The notes: generated by a model not told the origin, from the letters alone. A stretch of DNA of 64,000 nt from Nocardioides sp. URHA0020 (GCF_000620705.1 NZ_KK211166.1:124001-188000), one strand, 5' to 3'; positions 1 to 8,604 are shown, counted from the stretch's first letter. Numbers and translations are program-made.

Positions 1-711
1 GCGCTCCTGCCCGATGTCGTCCTGGGCGTAGACGGTGATGTCGTAGACGACCGGGCCCGTCGTGCCGTTGCCGGGCGCGACCCAGGTGCCGGCGTACCTG
101 CTCCCACCCCCGCCGGCCAGGTCGACGACGTACTCGCTGCCGATCTGGTCCCTGGCGGTCGCGTGGACCGACGAGACCGAGCGGTCGTCGCTGGCGTAGG
201 CGGAGATGCTGACCGAGTCGCCCCCGGGCCCGACGGCGCGCGGCGACACGTCCTCGCCCCACACGGACGGGAGCTCGTCGAACGGCGTGACGCCCGCCTG
301 CGAGATGTCACCCAGGAGCTCCTGCGTGGTGCCCTCGTGGTCGTCGACGGCCGTGACCTCGACGGACCAGCTGACCGGGGAGTCGGACGGGTTCGACGGC
401 AGGTAGAGCCCGCCGGTCCAGGTGCCGCCCTCCGGCGGCCCGCCGAGCGTGGCGGCGACGGTCTCGCCGCTGTTGCTGGAGTACGCCGTCGCGACCACCG
501 CCGTCAGCGAGCCGTCGGGGTCGGCCGCGGAGACGCTCAGCTCGACCGAGCCCCCGTCGGTGCCCACCGAGCCCGGCGACGCGACGAAGGAGCCCAGCAC
601 CGGCAGCGCGTTGTCCGGTGGCCCGTCGGCGAGCGCGGGGGCAGCCGTCACGGCGGCGGCCACGAGCGCGAGCACGACGACCAGCGGCAGCCGAGAGCCT
701 TGAGCAGTCAC
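1..711 (-). CDS. Secreted protein with repeated beta-sandwich-like modules (partial)
   Basis: Only the first 237 codons are visible; the gene continues past the left edge. The GTG at 711 is preceded at once by GGAGGT. Residues 1-28 are a signal peptide (hydrophobic LPLVVVLALVAAAV, then an ALA-type cleavage site). Two similar modules follow, about residues 40-130 and 140-237. Each opens with a proline/glycine linker (SPGSVGTDGGSV; SPRAVGPGGDSV) and has a Ser/Asp-rich strand pattern like bacterial Ig or cadherin-type folds. Inference: an exported surface or matrix protein. No catalytic motif is visible and the C-terminus, where an anchor would lie, is missing. The product family is not identified. 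Confidence 0.7.
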   Translation of the reverse strand, partial: MTAQGSRLPLVVVLALVAAAVTAAPALADGPPDNALPVLGSFVASPGSVGTDGGSVELSVSAADPDGSLTAVVATAYSSNSGETVAATLGGPPEGGTWTGGLYLPSNPSDSPVSWSVEVTAVDDHEGTTQELLGDISQAGVTPFDELPSVWGEDVSPRAVGPGGDSVSISAYASDDRSVSSVHATARDQIGSEYVVDLAGGGGSRYAGTWVAPGNGTTGPVVYDITVYAQDDIGQER

Positions 712-799
712 GGGACCTCCACGGGCGCGGTCCTCCCAAGCTAGCCACGCGGGGAGGGGGCCGCATGACCCATCCGGGCCCCGGGTCGGCGCGTGGGGG

Positions 800-1273
800 C
801 TACCGCCGACCGAACACCTGCGAGACCCACCAGAACCCGTCGCGGTCGCGGTAGGCGCCGATCCCCATCAGCCGGTACTGCGGGCGCAGGATGTTCTGCC
901 GGTGACCCGGGGAGTGCATCCAGCCGGTGTTGACCACCGCCCGGCCGCTCCGGTAGCCGGCCGCGATGTTCTCCCCCGTCCAGGAGGTGTGGCAGCGCTT
1001 GGCGATGGCCCCCAGCGACTGGTGCTCCAGCTTGCCCGTGCGGGCCATGTGCCTGGCCCACCGCTTGGCCATCGTCGTCAGGCAGGCGGACTTCTTCAGC
1101 CGCACCCGGTCGTGCTTGACCCGCTGCACGTTGGTCGCCTTGAAGGCCGCGTGGGAGTACGTCGCCGCCGGGCTCGCCTTCGCGGCGACGGCCTGGACCG
1201 GGACGAGCCAGGGCGAGACCGCGAGGACGGCGGCGGCCAGCAGGAGGGTGGTGGATCGAAGAGCCGAGAACAT
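800..1273 (-). CDS. CAP-domain (SCP/PR1-like) secreted protein
   Basis: 157 residues. An N-terminal signal peptide (about 1-30, LLLAAAVLAV core) precedes one CAP domain of about 120 residues. CAP signatures are visible: GENIA at 100-104, HSPGHRQNIL at 120-129, the conserved His in KLEHQS at 82-87, and a C-terminal GFWWVSQVFG strand. Two cysteines (64 and 94) could form a disulfide. Actinobacterial CAP proteins are exported; their biochemical role is mostly unknown. It lies 52 bases downstream of the pilus operon on the same strand and may be co-transcribed, though nothing ties it functionally to pili. Confidence 0.85.
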   Translation of the reverse strand: MFSALRSTTLLLAAAVLAVSPWLVPVQAVAAKASPAATYSHAAFKATNVQRVKHDRVRLKKSACLTTMAKRWARHMARTGKLEHQSLGAIAKRCHTSWTGENIAAGYRSGRAVVNTGWMHSPGHRQNILRPQYRLMGIGAYRDRDGFWWVSQVFGRR

Positions 1274-1325
1274 GACACTCCAGACGAGTCGGCGTGGCGC
1301 AGGTGCGTCGTCACGCTAACCCGAC

Positions 1326-1769
1326 TCATCGATCGGCAACCACCACGGCCGACCCGGTCGCGCCGATCGTGGCCACGCCCGGAGACCCCGGGACGGTGAG
1401 CGGCAGGTCGAGCGGCGCGGTGACGTGCACCGTCACGGTGGAGGTGGCGGCATCAAGGTCGACGTCGAAGGACAGGCCGGGATAGTCGGCGTACGCACCC
1501 GAGCCGGCGAGGAACTCCCGCACCGAGCCGCGGACCCGGTCGACGCTCAGGTCGAGCCGTCCCTGGGGCACCCCGCCGCCGTACACCTCCTCGCCGGTGG
1601 CGCCGAGGTCGGCGGCCCGCAGGGCGGCACCGTCGGCGACCGTGTCGAGGCTCTGCCGCTGGAGATACGCCGCCGACACGTCGACGACCGCGGCGACGGC
1701 CATCGCCAGGACGAGCGCCAACCCGACGATCAGGACGGTGGTCGCCCCGTCCTCGTCACGGCGCCCCAT
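1326..1769 (-). CDS. TadG-like pilus assembly protein (Rv3654c-like)
   Basis: 147 residues. Starts MGRRDEDGATTVLIVGLAL: a short charged leader, a Gly-Ala junction and one transmembrane helix (about 10-30), as in TadE/TadG pseudopilins processed by prepilin peptidase. The helix is followed by the VDVSAAYLQRQSLDTVADGAALRAAD segment typical of the Flp/TadG-like N-terminal domain (DNA runs longer; only the opening is diagnostic). The rest is a small beta-rich extracellular domain. It overlaps the upstream gene by 14 bases, so it is the last gene of the tad operon. Role: probably a minor pilin or envelope subunit of the Flp pilus. Confidence 0.75.
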   Translation of the reverse strand: MGRRDEDGATTVLIVGLALVLAMAVAAVVDVSAAYLQRQSLDTVADGAALRAADLGATGEEVYGGGVPQGRLDLSVDRVRGSVREFLAGSGAYADYPGLSFDVDLDAATSTVTVHVTAPLDLPLTVPGSPGVATIGATGSAVVVADR

Positions 1770-2214
1770 CGCCCGCCTCCACCTCTCGAAACTGCCCGAT
1801 CGGGACGGTGTGCGTGGAGTCGAGCGCGAAGCTGGGCGCGCCCCCGCCGAGGATGTCGGGCATCAGCGGCAGGTCGACCCGCGACGCGACGACGACGGTG
1901 ATGACGGAGGTGCCGCTGTGGCAGTCGCGCGGGTACGGCGTACAGGTGATGCGCACGTCGAGCGGGGCGTCTCGCACGCCCTGGTCGGCCAGCGCCTGGC
2001 GAGCCGCGGCCTCGGCCCGCGACCGGCCAGCGGCGTCGTCGGGCGCCTGCGCGTAGGCCCGCCCCGCCGCGCGAGCCGCACCGGACACCGCGAACGCACC
2101 GCGCTGGACCTCGAAGACCGAGACCACGATCCACAGCATCGGGACGAGCAGCAGGATGCCCAGCCAGCTCAGCTCGACCAGCGCGCTGCCGTCCTCGCCG
2201 CGACGCCGCCTCAC
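1756..2214 (-). CDS. TadE-like pilus protein
   Basis: 152 residues from a GTG whose last base pair overlaps the preceding stop (GTGA, 4-base overlap), which fixes the start. A basic leader (MRRRRGEDGSALVE) with the pseudopilin-type Gly/Glu pattern precedes a transmembrane helix at about 14-35 (LSWLGILLLVPMLWIVVSVF). The remainder is soluble and extracytoplasmic with two Cys (CTPYPRDC) that could pair. TadE-like proteins are processed like prepilins and are needed for Flp pilus assembly. Second of three consecutive pseudopilin-like genes. Confidence 0.75.
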   Translation of the reverse strand: MRRRRGEDGSALVELSWLGILLLVPMLWIVVSVFEVQRGAFAVSGAARAAGRAYAQAPDDAAGRSRAEAAARQALADQGVRDAPLDVRITCTPYPRDCHSGTSVITVVVASRVDLPLMPDILGGGAPSFALDSTHTVPIGQFREVEAGDGAP

Positions 2215-2606
2215 GGTGCCTCCTCCTCCACGGCATGCCCGGACACCTCCAGGGCGACGCCCGGCCCACCGATCCCCAGCGCGGGCACCACGGCCCGTAC
2301 CGTGACCTCGACGCCGGGCGCGCCGTCGACCGTCGCCGGCCGGGCCGAGACGTTGCGTGCGAACCGTCCCGACACGGCGCCGTCGATCTGCTGGCGAGTG
2401 CGAGCCGCGCCGTCGGCGGGGCCGCGGTCGAGGGTGGCGGCGTACCGCGCCCCCTCCGAGGCGGCCGAGGCCAGCGTGTTGCGCACGAGCAGCACCAGGG
2501 CGACCTGGAGGATGCCGAGGAAGACCGGCACGAGCACGACGAGCACCAGCACGAAGTCGACCACGGCCGACCCGCGCTGGCTGTGCCGCCCGCGCCGGTG
2601 GTGCAC
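2211..2606 (-). CDS. TadE family pilus protein
   Basis: 131 residues. The GTG at 2606 shares one base with the TAG of the flp gene (TAGTG). Leader HHRRGRHSQRGSAVVDFVLV matches the TadE N-terminus, with the invariant G-S-A-x-x-(D/E)-F pattern, followed by one membrane helix (about 15-38) and an extracellular domain beginning LASAASEGARYAA, typical of TadE. Expected to be a membrane-anchored minor pilin. Confidence 0.8.
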   Translation of the reverse strand: MHHRRGRHSQRGSAVVDFVLVLVVLVPVFLGILQVALVLLVRNTLASAASEGARYAATLDRGPADGAARTRQQIDGAVSGRFARNVSARPATVDGAPGVEVTVRAVVPALGIGGPGVALEVSGHAVEEEAP

Positions 2607-2800
2607 TACTTCACCTTGTTGAGTGCCGAGGACACCATGTCCTGCAGGGCCGGCCCGGCGATCGCAGTGATGCCGACGACGAGCCCGGCGGTCATCACGG
2701 TGATCATCACCCAGCCGGGCACGTCGCCGCGCTCGTCACGCGGTCGCGGTGCCACCACCGTGAGGCAGATCCTCGTCAGCGCGAGGGTGAGGTGTTCCAT
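2606..2800 (-). CDS. Flp-type small pilin-like protein (DUF4244-like)
   Basis: 64 residues, too short for many gene callers. ATG at 2800 follows an AAGGA site about 9 bases upstream. An N-terminal basic segment ends in RDERGDVPGWVMITVMTAGL: a Gly before a hydrophobic helix (about 29-50), as in prepilins cleaved by a TadV-type peptidase. The mature peptide would be only about 35 residues, the size of Flp pilins. Its place between tadC and tadE is where flp sits in actinobacterial tad operons. Best candidate for the major pilin of this locus. Confidence 0.7.
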   Translation of the reverse strand: MEHLTLALTRICLTVVAPRPRDERGDVPGWVMITVMTAGLVVGITAIAGPALQDMVSSALNKVK

Positions 2801-2829
2801 GGATCGCGTCCTTCCAGGTGAGGGAGTGG

Positions 2830-3765
2830 TCAGGGAGTGGTCAGGGAGAGGCCCACGACGCCGGGCCAGAAGGCGAAGAGCACGGTCACGGGCAGCACGA
2901 GGAACACGACGGGCACCATCATCAGGACCTCCTTGCGAGCGGCGGTCTCGATGAGCTCGCGCCGCCCGGCCTCGCGCACGTCGGCCGCCTGGGCGTGGAG
3001 CACGTCGGCCAGCGGGGTGCCTCGCTCGACGGCGACCGCGATGCCCTGCGCGAAGCGCGACACGATCGGCAGCCCGGTCGTCGCGGCCATCGCGTCGAAG
3101 GCGGAGCTGACCGGCTCGCCGGTCCTGATGGCGGACAGCACCCGGGCGAGCTCGCGCGAGAGCTCGCCGCCACTGCGGCGCACGACGCGGTCCAGCGCCA
3201 TCACCGGGCTCTCCCCCGCGGCCACTGCGAGCGCCAGGAGCTCGGCGATGGTAGGGAACTCGGCGAGGATCTGGCGCTCGCGTCGGCGCACCTGGCTGGT
3301 CAGGTGGGTGTCGCGGGCGAGCACGCCGCTGACGAACGCGATCGCGCACGCGATCATCCAGAGGACGACCGACCCGGGATGGGTAAGCACGCGGAGCAGG
3401 GCGAAGGCCGCCACGGCGCCGAAGGCGACCAGTCCCCACACGACCTGCTCGACGCGGAGCTCCTGCACGGTCTTGTCGATCCCGGCCCGCTCCAGCCGGC
3501 GGCGTACCGACGTCGCGCCGCCCAGCACGCGTTCGACGGCCTCGGCCGCCGAGCGCAGCGGTGGTCCGAAGACCCCGACCGCCGCGGACGTCGCAGCCGG
3601 AGCGGTCCGCGGCCCGGACTCGTCGAGCTGCGGGAGGTCACGAACGTAGGGCAGCACCCGGAGTGCGAGCTGTGGACGCCGGATGGTGCGGACCCGGACG
3701 ACGACCACCAGCAGACCGGCCGCGGCCGTGGCACCGAGCAGCGCGCCCCACACCGGCGGGCTCAC
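2830..3765 (-). CDS. tadC: TadC-like inner-membrane pilus assembly protein (GspF/T2SSF domain)
   Basis: 311 residues from GTG at 3765, which overlaps the tadB stop by four bases (GTGA); an upstream in-frame ATG at 3831 lies inside tadB and is less likely. N-terminal helix (PPVWGALLGATAAAGLLVVVV), a paired helix region about residues 115-165, a cytoplasmic four-helix T2SSF domain (RQILAEFPTIAELLALAVAAGESP...), and two C-terminal helices (KEVLMMVPVVFLVLPVTVLFAF). TadC with TadB forms the membrane platform on which the TadA ATPase drives pilus assembly. The stop lies in an 11-base direct duplication. Confidence 0.88.
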   Translation of the reverse strand: MSPPVWGALLGATAAAGLLVVVVRVRTIRRPQLALRVLPYVRDLPQLDESGPRTAPAATSAAVGVFGPPLRSAAEAVERVLGGATSVRRRLERAGIDKTVQELRVEQVVWGLVAFGAVAAFALLRVLTHPGSVVLWMIACAIAFVSGVLARDTHLTSQVRRRERQILAEFPTIAELLALAVAAGESPVMALDRVVRRSGGELSRELARVLSAIRTGEPVSSAFDAMAATTGLPIVSRFAQGIAVAVERGTPLADVLHAQAADVREAGRRELIETAARKEVLMMVPVVFLVLPVTVLFAFWPGVVGLSLTTP

Positions 3766-4613
3766 GACAGGATCCGGCGCTCGACGGGCAGGCGACCGAT
3801 CCGCATCATCAGCCGGTAGGCGACGACGCACAGCCCGGCACCGACCGCGAGCACGAACACGCCCGTGGGCGAGGCGTAGCGGTGGATGACGTCGGACTGG
3901 AAGGACATCAGCAGCAGGACCAGCCAGGGCGACGCGACGGCGAGGCGGGCGCCGTTGAGGGTCCAGGCCTGACGGGCCTCCATCTCCGAGCGGGTCCGCG
4001 CGTCCTCACGCAGGTAGGAGGAGAGGCTGCGCAGCAGGCGCCCCAGCTCGCCGCCACCGACGTCGCGGGCCACGCGCAGACCCTCGACCACGCGGTCGCC
4101 CACCGGGTCGGCCAGCCGCTCCTTGAGCCGGTCCAGCGACTCCCCGAACCGCCCGGTGACCTGGTAGTCCAGCGCGAACTGGTCGAACGCCTCGCGCAGC
4201 GGCGCCGGGCCGCGGACGGCGAGCCCGGCCAGCGCGTCGGGCAACGACATGCCGGCTCGTACGGCGGAGGTCAGGTTGTCGACCGCCTCCGGCCAGACCT
4301 CGGCCAGCTCCTGCTGGCGCCGTCGGGCCCGACCGGACACCACCGCGACCGGCAGGTAGCCGCCCATCACGCCGAAGGCGAGGGCCACCGGCGGCGTCCC
4401 CGACACCACCTGCATCACCAGGGCGGTGACCGTCGCGCAGACCAGGCACAGCAGCACGAACCCGGTCGCCGACACCTGGCCGAGGCCGGCCCGCGCCAGC
4501 AGGTCCGTCGTACGCCGTGACGTGGCGGCACCGCGAGGTCGGCGCGGCAGGAAGAACGCGCTCCAGACCAGCAGCAGGCCGATGCCCACGCCCAGTCCGA
4601 CCAGCGCGCCCAT
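3762..4613 (-). CDS. tadB: TadB-like inner-membrane pilus assembly protein (T2SSF domain)
   Basis: 283 residues; the ATG shares one base with the tadA stop (TGATG). Layout: N-terminal membrane helix (3-22), a second helical pair (about 50-90), a cytoplasmic T2SSF domain (EVWPEAVDNLTSAVRAGMSL, about 105-215), and two terminal helices (LAVASPWLVLLLMSF; TGVFVLAVGAGLCVVAYRLM). Length and order match the TadB family. Partner of TadC in the cytoplasmic membrane. Confidence 0.9.
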   Translation of the reverse strand: MGALVGLGVGIGLLLVWSAFFLPRRPRGAATSRRTTDLLARAGLGQVSATGFVLLCLVCATVTALVMQVVSGTPPVALAFGVMGGYLPVAVVSGRARRRQQELAEVWPEAVDNLTSAVRAGMSLPDALAGLAVRGPAPLREAFDQFALDYQVTGRFGESLDRLKERLADPVGDRVVEGLRVARDVGGGELGRLLRSLSSYLREDARTRSEMEARQAWTLNGARLAVASPWLVLLLMSFQSDVIHRYASPTGVFVLAVGAGLCVVAYRLMMRIGRLPVERRILS

Positions 4614-5893
4614 CAGGCAGCTCCGGCCACGATCCGGTGGACGTCGATCCCGACCCGCTCGAAGCGCTCCAGGTGCGGCGGCATCCCACCGGCCCGGCGC
4701 AGCTCAGCGCCACGCCGCTCGAACACCGGCTCGGCCTCGATGACGTCCTGCTCGACGCGGCCGGGGACGCCGACGATCTCGTTGACCCGGCGTACGCCGC
4801 GCTCGTCGATGCCGAGGTGCACGACCAGGTCCACCGACGACGCAACCGTGGGCACGACGAACCTCGCCGAGATGTTCTCCCCGGCCAGCAGCGGCAGCGT
4901 GCACATCTTCACCAGGGCCTCGCGCGCGCTGTTGGCGTGGATCGTGCACATGCCGGGCAGACCCGCGTTGAGCGCGAGCAGCAGGTCGAGGCACTCCTCG
5001 GCCCGGACCTCACCGACGATGATCCGGCTGGGCCGCATCCGCAGGCTCTCCTTCACGAGGTCGCGCAGCTGGATCCGACCGGTCCCCTCGAGCCCGGACT
5101 GCCGGGTCTGCAGCGCGACCCAGTCCGGGTGTGCGAAACGCAGCTCGAAGACCTCCTCCGCCGACACCACCCGGTCCCCGCCCGGGATGGCCGCGGCCAG
5201 GCAGTTCAACATGGTGGTCTTGCCTGCCTGGGTCGAGCCGGCGACCAGGATGTTGAGCCCGGCGCGCACCGACGCCTCGAGGAAGGCCGCCGCCGGCGGA
5301 GTGAGGCTGCCCAGCTCGACCAGCTGGCCCAGGCGACCTGCGCGGAGGACGAACTTGCGGATGTTGACCGCCGAGAAGCCACGGCTGATGCCCTCGAGGA
5401 CGACGTGGAGCCGGTGGCCCTCCGGCAGCATCGCGTCCACGAACGGGCTGCTCATGTCGATGCGGCGCCCGGACGACTTGAGCATCCGCTCCACCAGCTC
5501 CTGGACCTGGGCGCTGGTGAGCACCAGCGTGGTCAGCTCGTGCCGGCCGTTGCGCGCGATGAACACCCGGCTCGGGTCGTTGATCCAGATCTCCTCGACC
5601 GAGTCGTCGTCGAGGAAGGGCTGCAGCGGACCGAAGCCGGAGACCCGGGCGACCAGCTCGCCCACCATCGACCCGACGTCGGGCACCGGGGCGACCGCGC
5701 CGGTCAGGCTGCGGTCGTCGTGGTCGCGGACCACGCTCTCCGCGATGCGGCGCACCAGCGCCGACTCGCGCTGCGGGTCGACGCCCTCCCGGCGTACGAG
5801 CTCACGCACCTGCTGGTCGAGCCGCTCGACGAGTTCGTCGTGCGCGCCGGCGCCGTCGTGCGTACGGCGAGCCGCGGGATGAGCCAAGGACAT
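4613..5893 (-). CDS. tadA: TadA/CpaF family pilus assembly ATPase
   Basis: 426 residues. N-terminal helical domain (1-100), then a secretion ATPase core. Visible motifs: FIARNGRHELT-type N-domain strand, Walker A GSTQAGKTT at 219-227, Asp box near 244-250 (SAEEVFELR), Walker B RIIVGEVR at 290-297, and His box MCTIHANSAREAL at 315-327. All catalytic motifs are intact. It is a cytoplasmic hexameric ATPase that powers extension of Flp pili, or the related type II/IV-like secretion. First gene of the operon reading down to 1326; GGGGG five bases before the ATG may be the ribosome site. Confidence 0.93.
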   Translation of the reverse strand: MSLAHPAARRTHDGAGAHDELVERLDQQVRELVRREGVDPQRESALVRRIAESVVRDHDDRSLTGAVAPVPDVGSMVGELVARVSGFGPLQPFLDDDSVEEIWINDPSRVFIARNGRHELTTLVLTSAQVQELVERMLKSSGRRIDMSSPFVDAMLPEGHRLHVVLEGISRGFSAVNIRKFVLRAGRLGQLVELGSLTPPAAAFLEASVRAGLNILVAGSTQAGKTTMLNCLAAAIPGGDRVVSAEEVFELRFAHPDWVALQTRQSGLEGTGRIQLRDLVKESLRMRPSRIIVGEVRAEECLDLLLALNAGLPGMCTIHANSAREALVKMCTLPLLAGENISARFVVPTVASSVDLVVHLGIDERGVRRVNEIVGVPGRVEQDVIEAEPVFERRGAELRRAGGMPPHLERFERVGIDVHRIVAGAA

Positions 5894-5983
5894 GGAGACC
5901 CCCGAGATGGAATCCTTCGCCGCCAGTCTTGCCGGGAAGCAGGCCGGTGAAACAGCCCCCTCCCGTGATCTGTGGACAACGAA

Positions 5984-6011
5984 GCCGCCGCAGGATGGTT
6001 CCTGCGGCGGC
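5984..6011 (-). terminator. Strong rho-independent-like hairpin after the WXG100-like operon
   Basis: A perfect 12-bp stem (GCCGCCGCAGGA paired with TCCTGCGGCGGC) with a 4-base loop begins 17 bases past the stop of the gene ending at 6028. On the minus strand it is followed by TTCGTTGT, a weak U-tract. It separates that operon from tadA, which is transcribed in the same direction. Confidence 0.7.
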
Positions 6012-6027
6012 TCCGTGATGCGATCCG

Positions 6028-7407
6028 TCAGTCCAGTACGCCGGGGGCTGCGCCCTCGTCGTCGACCCAGTCCTCACCGACGTCGAAGAGCTCGCGCTTC
6101 TTGCCGTCCTTGTCGTCCTTGCTGCGCCCGGAGCGGCCACTGGGCCCGGCGCCGCCGCGGCCACCCGAGCCACCGCGACCTCCGGCGCCCGTGCCTGCCC
6201 GACCACCGGAGCCGGAGCGCGCACCCGAGCCGGTGCCCGCGCCCTTCGCGGCGCCCTTGCCGGCACCTGCACCCGCACTCTTGCCGCCGGCTCCGGCACT
6301 GCCCGCGCCCGAGCGGCCTGCGGCCGAACCGGGAGCCGCGCCGGAGCGCCCGAGCGTGCCGGACCCGCCGCTGCGCGCCGAGCTGCCGATGCCACGCACG
6401 GCGTTGGCGGCCGTGCCGCGGGCTGCCGCGCCGGCCCTCGCCCCGCCACCGGCGGCGGTGGACGGGAAGAGGCCACCCTTGAGCGCCCCGGTGAGCTTGG
6501 CCCCGATGAGGCCGGCGGCCGCGCCGCCGGCGGTCAGGCCGGCCGCGCTGACGCCGGACCCGGCGGCACCGCCACCGCCACCGGTCGAGCCGGCGCCGGC
6601 ACCACCGATCTCACCGGCGCCTGTGGAGCCCGAGTAGTCCACCGGAGCGGCGGTGCCCGGGACGCCGGACGTCGTGCCGGACCCCGACCCGGGGCCCTGC
6701 GGCGTCGGGTCGGCGCCGACGTGCGGGCCCTGAGCGACGTGGCCGATCGCGTAGTGCGGACCGGGCCCGCCGCCGGTGCCGGACATCGGCGTGTAGACGG
6801 CGCTGCCGGTCATCCCGCCGGAGGAGCCGCCGCTGCCGCCCGTCGAGCCACCCGACGTCGGGGGCGGCGGAGGCGGCGGCGGGTCCGGCTCACCGTGGAT
6901 CTTCTTCATCGTGGTCGTCGCCTTGGCGAACTCCACGTCGAGCTTGTCGGCGTGCGCCCGGGCGGTCTCCTCCTGGTCGGCGTAGCTCGCGGCGAACTGC
7001 TGCTCGCGGGCCTTGCTCTTCGCCTGGTCGTGCAGCTCCTCGTCGGTGGGGTTGCCCACCGGGGCGCGGTACGGCGTCGGCGGCGCCATGTCCTTGAGCT
7101 TGGCCTCCGCCTCCTTGGCGGTCACGATCGCCGCGCTCGTGTCGGCGAGCGCCGTCGCCCCGTCCCCGAGCACCAGCGCCTTCTTCTGCATGGCCTCCGC
7201 GGAGCGCTTGAACGCCTCGTCGACCGCGGGACCGGTCTCGCCGCCGATGGCCCAGCGCACGGTGCTCGACGCGCCGGTCAGGTAGTCCCCGACCTGCTGG
7301 AGCACCTCGGCGCACCGGACCCACTCGCGCGCCGCGGCGCCGACCATCATCTCGTCGGCCCCGGTGACCGCCGTGGTCAGCCGCTCGGCCTGGGGACCCC
7401 GCACCAT
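6028..7407 (-). CDS. WXG100/PPE-like helical protein with long Gly/Ser/Pro-rich tail
   Basis: 459 residues. Residues 1-180 are nearly all alpha-helical, with Trp residues (WVRCAEVL near 29; VRWAIGGETGP near 51) spaced as in WXG100/PPE secretion substrates. A PPPPPPPP run (about 175) starts a low-complexity Gly/Ser/Ala tail to about residue 430, ending in a charged KDDKDGKKRELFDVGEDW segment. ATG overlaps the upstream stop (TGATG). This architecture resembles ESX/type VII substrates such as EspB (helical head, disordered tail). No EccC, EccB or mycosin gene lies in the window, so the export route is inferred. Exact family not recognised. Confidence 0.6.
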   Translation of the reverse strand: MVRGPQAERLTTAVTGADEMMVGAAAREWVRCAEVLQQVGDYLTGASSTVRWAIGGETGPAVDEAFKRSAEAMQKKALVLGDGATALADTSAAIVTAKEAEAKLKDMAPPTPYRAPVGNPTDEELHDQAKSKAREQQFAASYADQEETARAHADKLDVEFAKATTTMKKIHGEPDPPPPPPPPTSGGSTGGSGGSSGGMTGSAVYTPMSGTGGGPGPHYAIGHVAQGPHVGADPTPQGPGSGSGTTSGVPGTAAPVDYSGSTGAGEIGGAGAGSTGGGGGAAGSGVSAAGLTAGGAAAGLIGAKLTGALKGGLFPSTAAGGGARAGAAARGTAANAVRGIGSSARSGGSGTLGRSGAAPGSAAGRSGAGSAGAGGKSAGAGAGKGAAKGAGTGSGARSGSGGRAGTGAGGRGGSGGRGGAGPSGRSGRSKDDKDGKKRELFDVGEDWVDDEGAAPGVLD

Positions 7408-7790
7408 CAGCCCTCACCCCCGCCGGAGTTGTGGAAGTTGGTGGAGTCGAGGTTGGAGGCGATGTCGGCGAGCTCGGCCTTGCGGCTCGGCGTCAGGTCG
7501 GCGGCCGCCTGCAGGTCACGCTCCTGCAGGTCCCTGCTGAACTCGTGGAGGTTGGTGGCGTAGCCCTGCAGGCCCGCGACCATCTGGTTCAGCGCATCGG
7601 CGACGTGCTGGTGGGCGATGCTCGTGTGGTGCTCCAGCGTCGCGCCGTGCCCGGAGCCACCGAAGACACTGCCGACGGTGGGCGGCGATGCGCTGTGGAT
7701 GGTGGCCGCATGCTCCTCGAGGATCTCTCGGCACGATTCGACCAGAGCGTCAGGCAGCCCCAGCATCGTCAGCACGTCCAGCGTTCCCAT
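7407..7790 (-). CDS. Small WXG100-like helical partner protein
   Basis: 127 residues, two-helix hairpin pattern: helix 1 about 12-35 (DALVESCREILEEHAATIH), a turn VGSVFGGSGHG at 39-49, then a long amphipathic helix 52-100. Similar turns with a large hydrophobic plus Gly are seen in PE/WXG100-type partners, here F-G instead of W-x-G. GGGGGAAGG lies upstream of the ATG. Together with the next gene it looks like a PE/PPE- or EsxAB-style pair encoded by one mRNA. The family assignment is structural inference, not a recognised sequence match. Confidence 0.55.
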   Translation of the reverse strand: MGTLDVLTMLGLPDALVESCREILEEHAATIHSASPPTVGSVFGGSGHGATLEHHTSIAHQHVADALNQMVAGLQGYATNLHEFSRDLQERDLQAAADLTPSRKAELADIASNLDSTNFHNSGGGEG

Positions 7791-7983
7791 TTATCTGACC
7801 TTCCCCCGAAATGAAGATTCGTCTCGCTCCGTCGAGCCGTCGTACGGCCACCTCCCCCGTTGGCGCGGAGGCAAAACATCTCGGCCCGCACGAGCTCGGG
7901 CGGACGCCGACCAGCGCACGTTTCGCGACCCGGGCGCGTGGCTAGAGTGACCACGACGTTCTCGGAACCGCAGGAGGCCCCGC

Positions 7984-8604
7984 GTGTCGCGCTCCGCCCA
8001 TCCCCAGCTGACCGCCGCGGCGGTGGCGGCCGGCCTGGTCCTGACCCTCGCCGGTTGCAGCGACGACGACCCGAAGGCCGACCCGAGCTCCAAGCCGTCG
8101 CTCTCCGCGTCCTCGTCGGCCCCGTCCGGGTCGACCTCGCCGACCGCGACCGCGGAGGCGAGCCCGTCGGTGTCGCCGGCGACAGGACCGCTGCTCAAGA
8201 TGCCCAACGCCACGATCAAGGCGCCGAAGGACTGGATCCAGGCGTCGGACCTGATCGACATCGCCACGGAGGCCAACCCGCCGTCAGCCAGCCTCTCGGC
8301 CGTCCGGCTCGGGTCGATCGAGTACACCGGGCCCACGATCCCCCTCGACCTGCAGGCCGAGTCCGCGATCGACTCCTACGCCGAGCGCGGCACGCTGAAG
8401 CGCCTGCCCGACGTCGAGCTCGACGGCGTGACGCTCTTCCACGTCGCCGGCAGCCCCCGCAAGGGGATCCACCTCGACGCGTACGGCGTCCGGCAGGACG
8501 GCTGGGACACCGACGTGCAGTTCCGGTTCGACCGGGCGTTCACGCCGGCCCAGCGCAAGGAGATCATCGCCCAGAGCCTGGCGACCTTCGACTGGACCGG
8601 CTGA
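7984..8604 (+). CDS. Putative lipoprotein (LpqN/LpqT-like)
   Basis: 206 residues from GTG at 7984, with AGGAGG nine bases upstream. Signal peptide ends in a lipobox LTLAGC (Cys about 24), followed by a Ser/Thr/Pro/Asp linker (about 25-70) typical of cell-wall-spanning lipoproteins. The folded part (71-206) contains APKDWIQASDLIDIATEANP and ends in AQRKEIIAQSLATFDW, the pattern of actinobacterial LpqN-type lipoproteins. Likely anchored on the outer face of the membrane; substrate unknown. A TAGAGT -10-like box lies at 7943-7948. Confidence 0.7.
   Translation: MSRSAHPQLTAAAVAAGLVLTLAGCSDDDPKADPSSKPSLSASSSAPSGSTSPTATAEASPSVSPATGPLLKMPNATIKAPKDWIQASDLIDIATEANPPSASLSAVRLGSIEYTGPTIPLDLQAESAIDSYAERGTLKRLPDVELDGVTLFHVAGSPRKGIHLDAYGVRQDGWDTDVQFRFDRAFTPAQRKEIIAQSLATFDWTG

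Noticed and set aside
5971..5979. DnaA box (TGTGGACAA) near the tadA start
   Set aside because: It matches the actinobacterial DnaA box, but it is single, with no cluster, AT-rich stretch or dnaA/dnaN nearby, so an origin is not supported.
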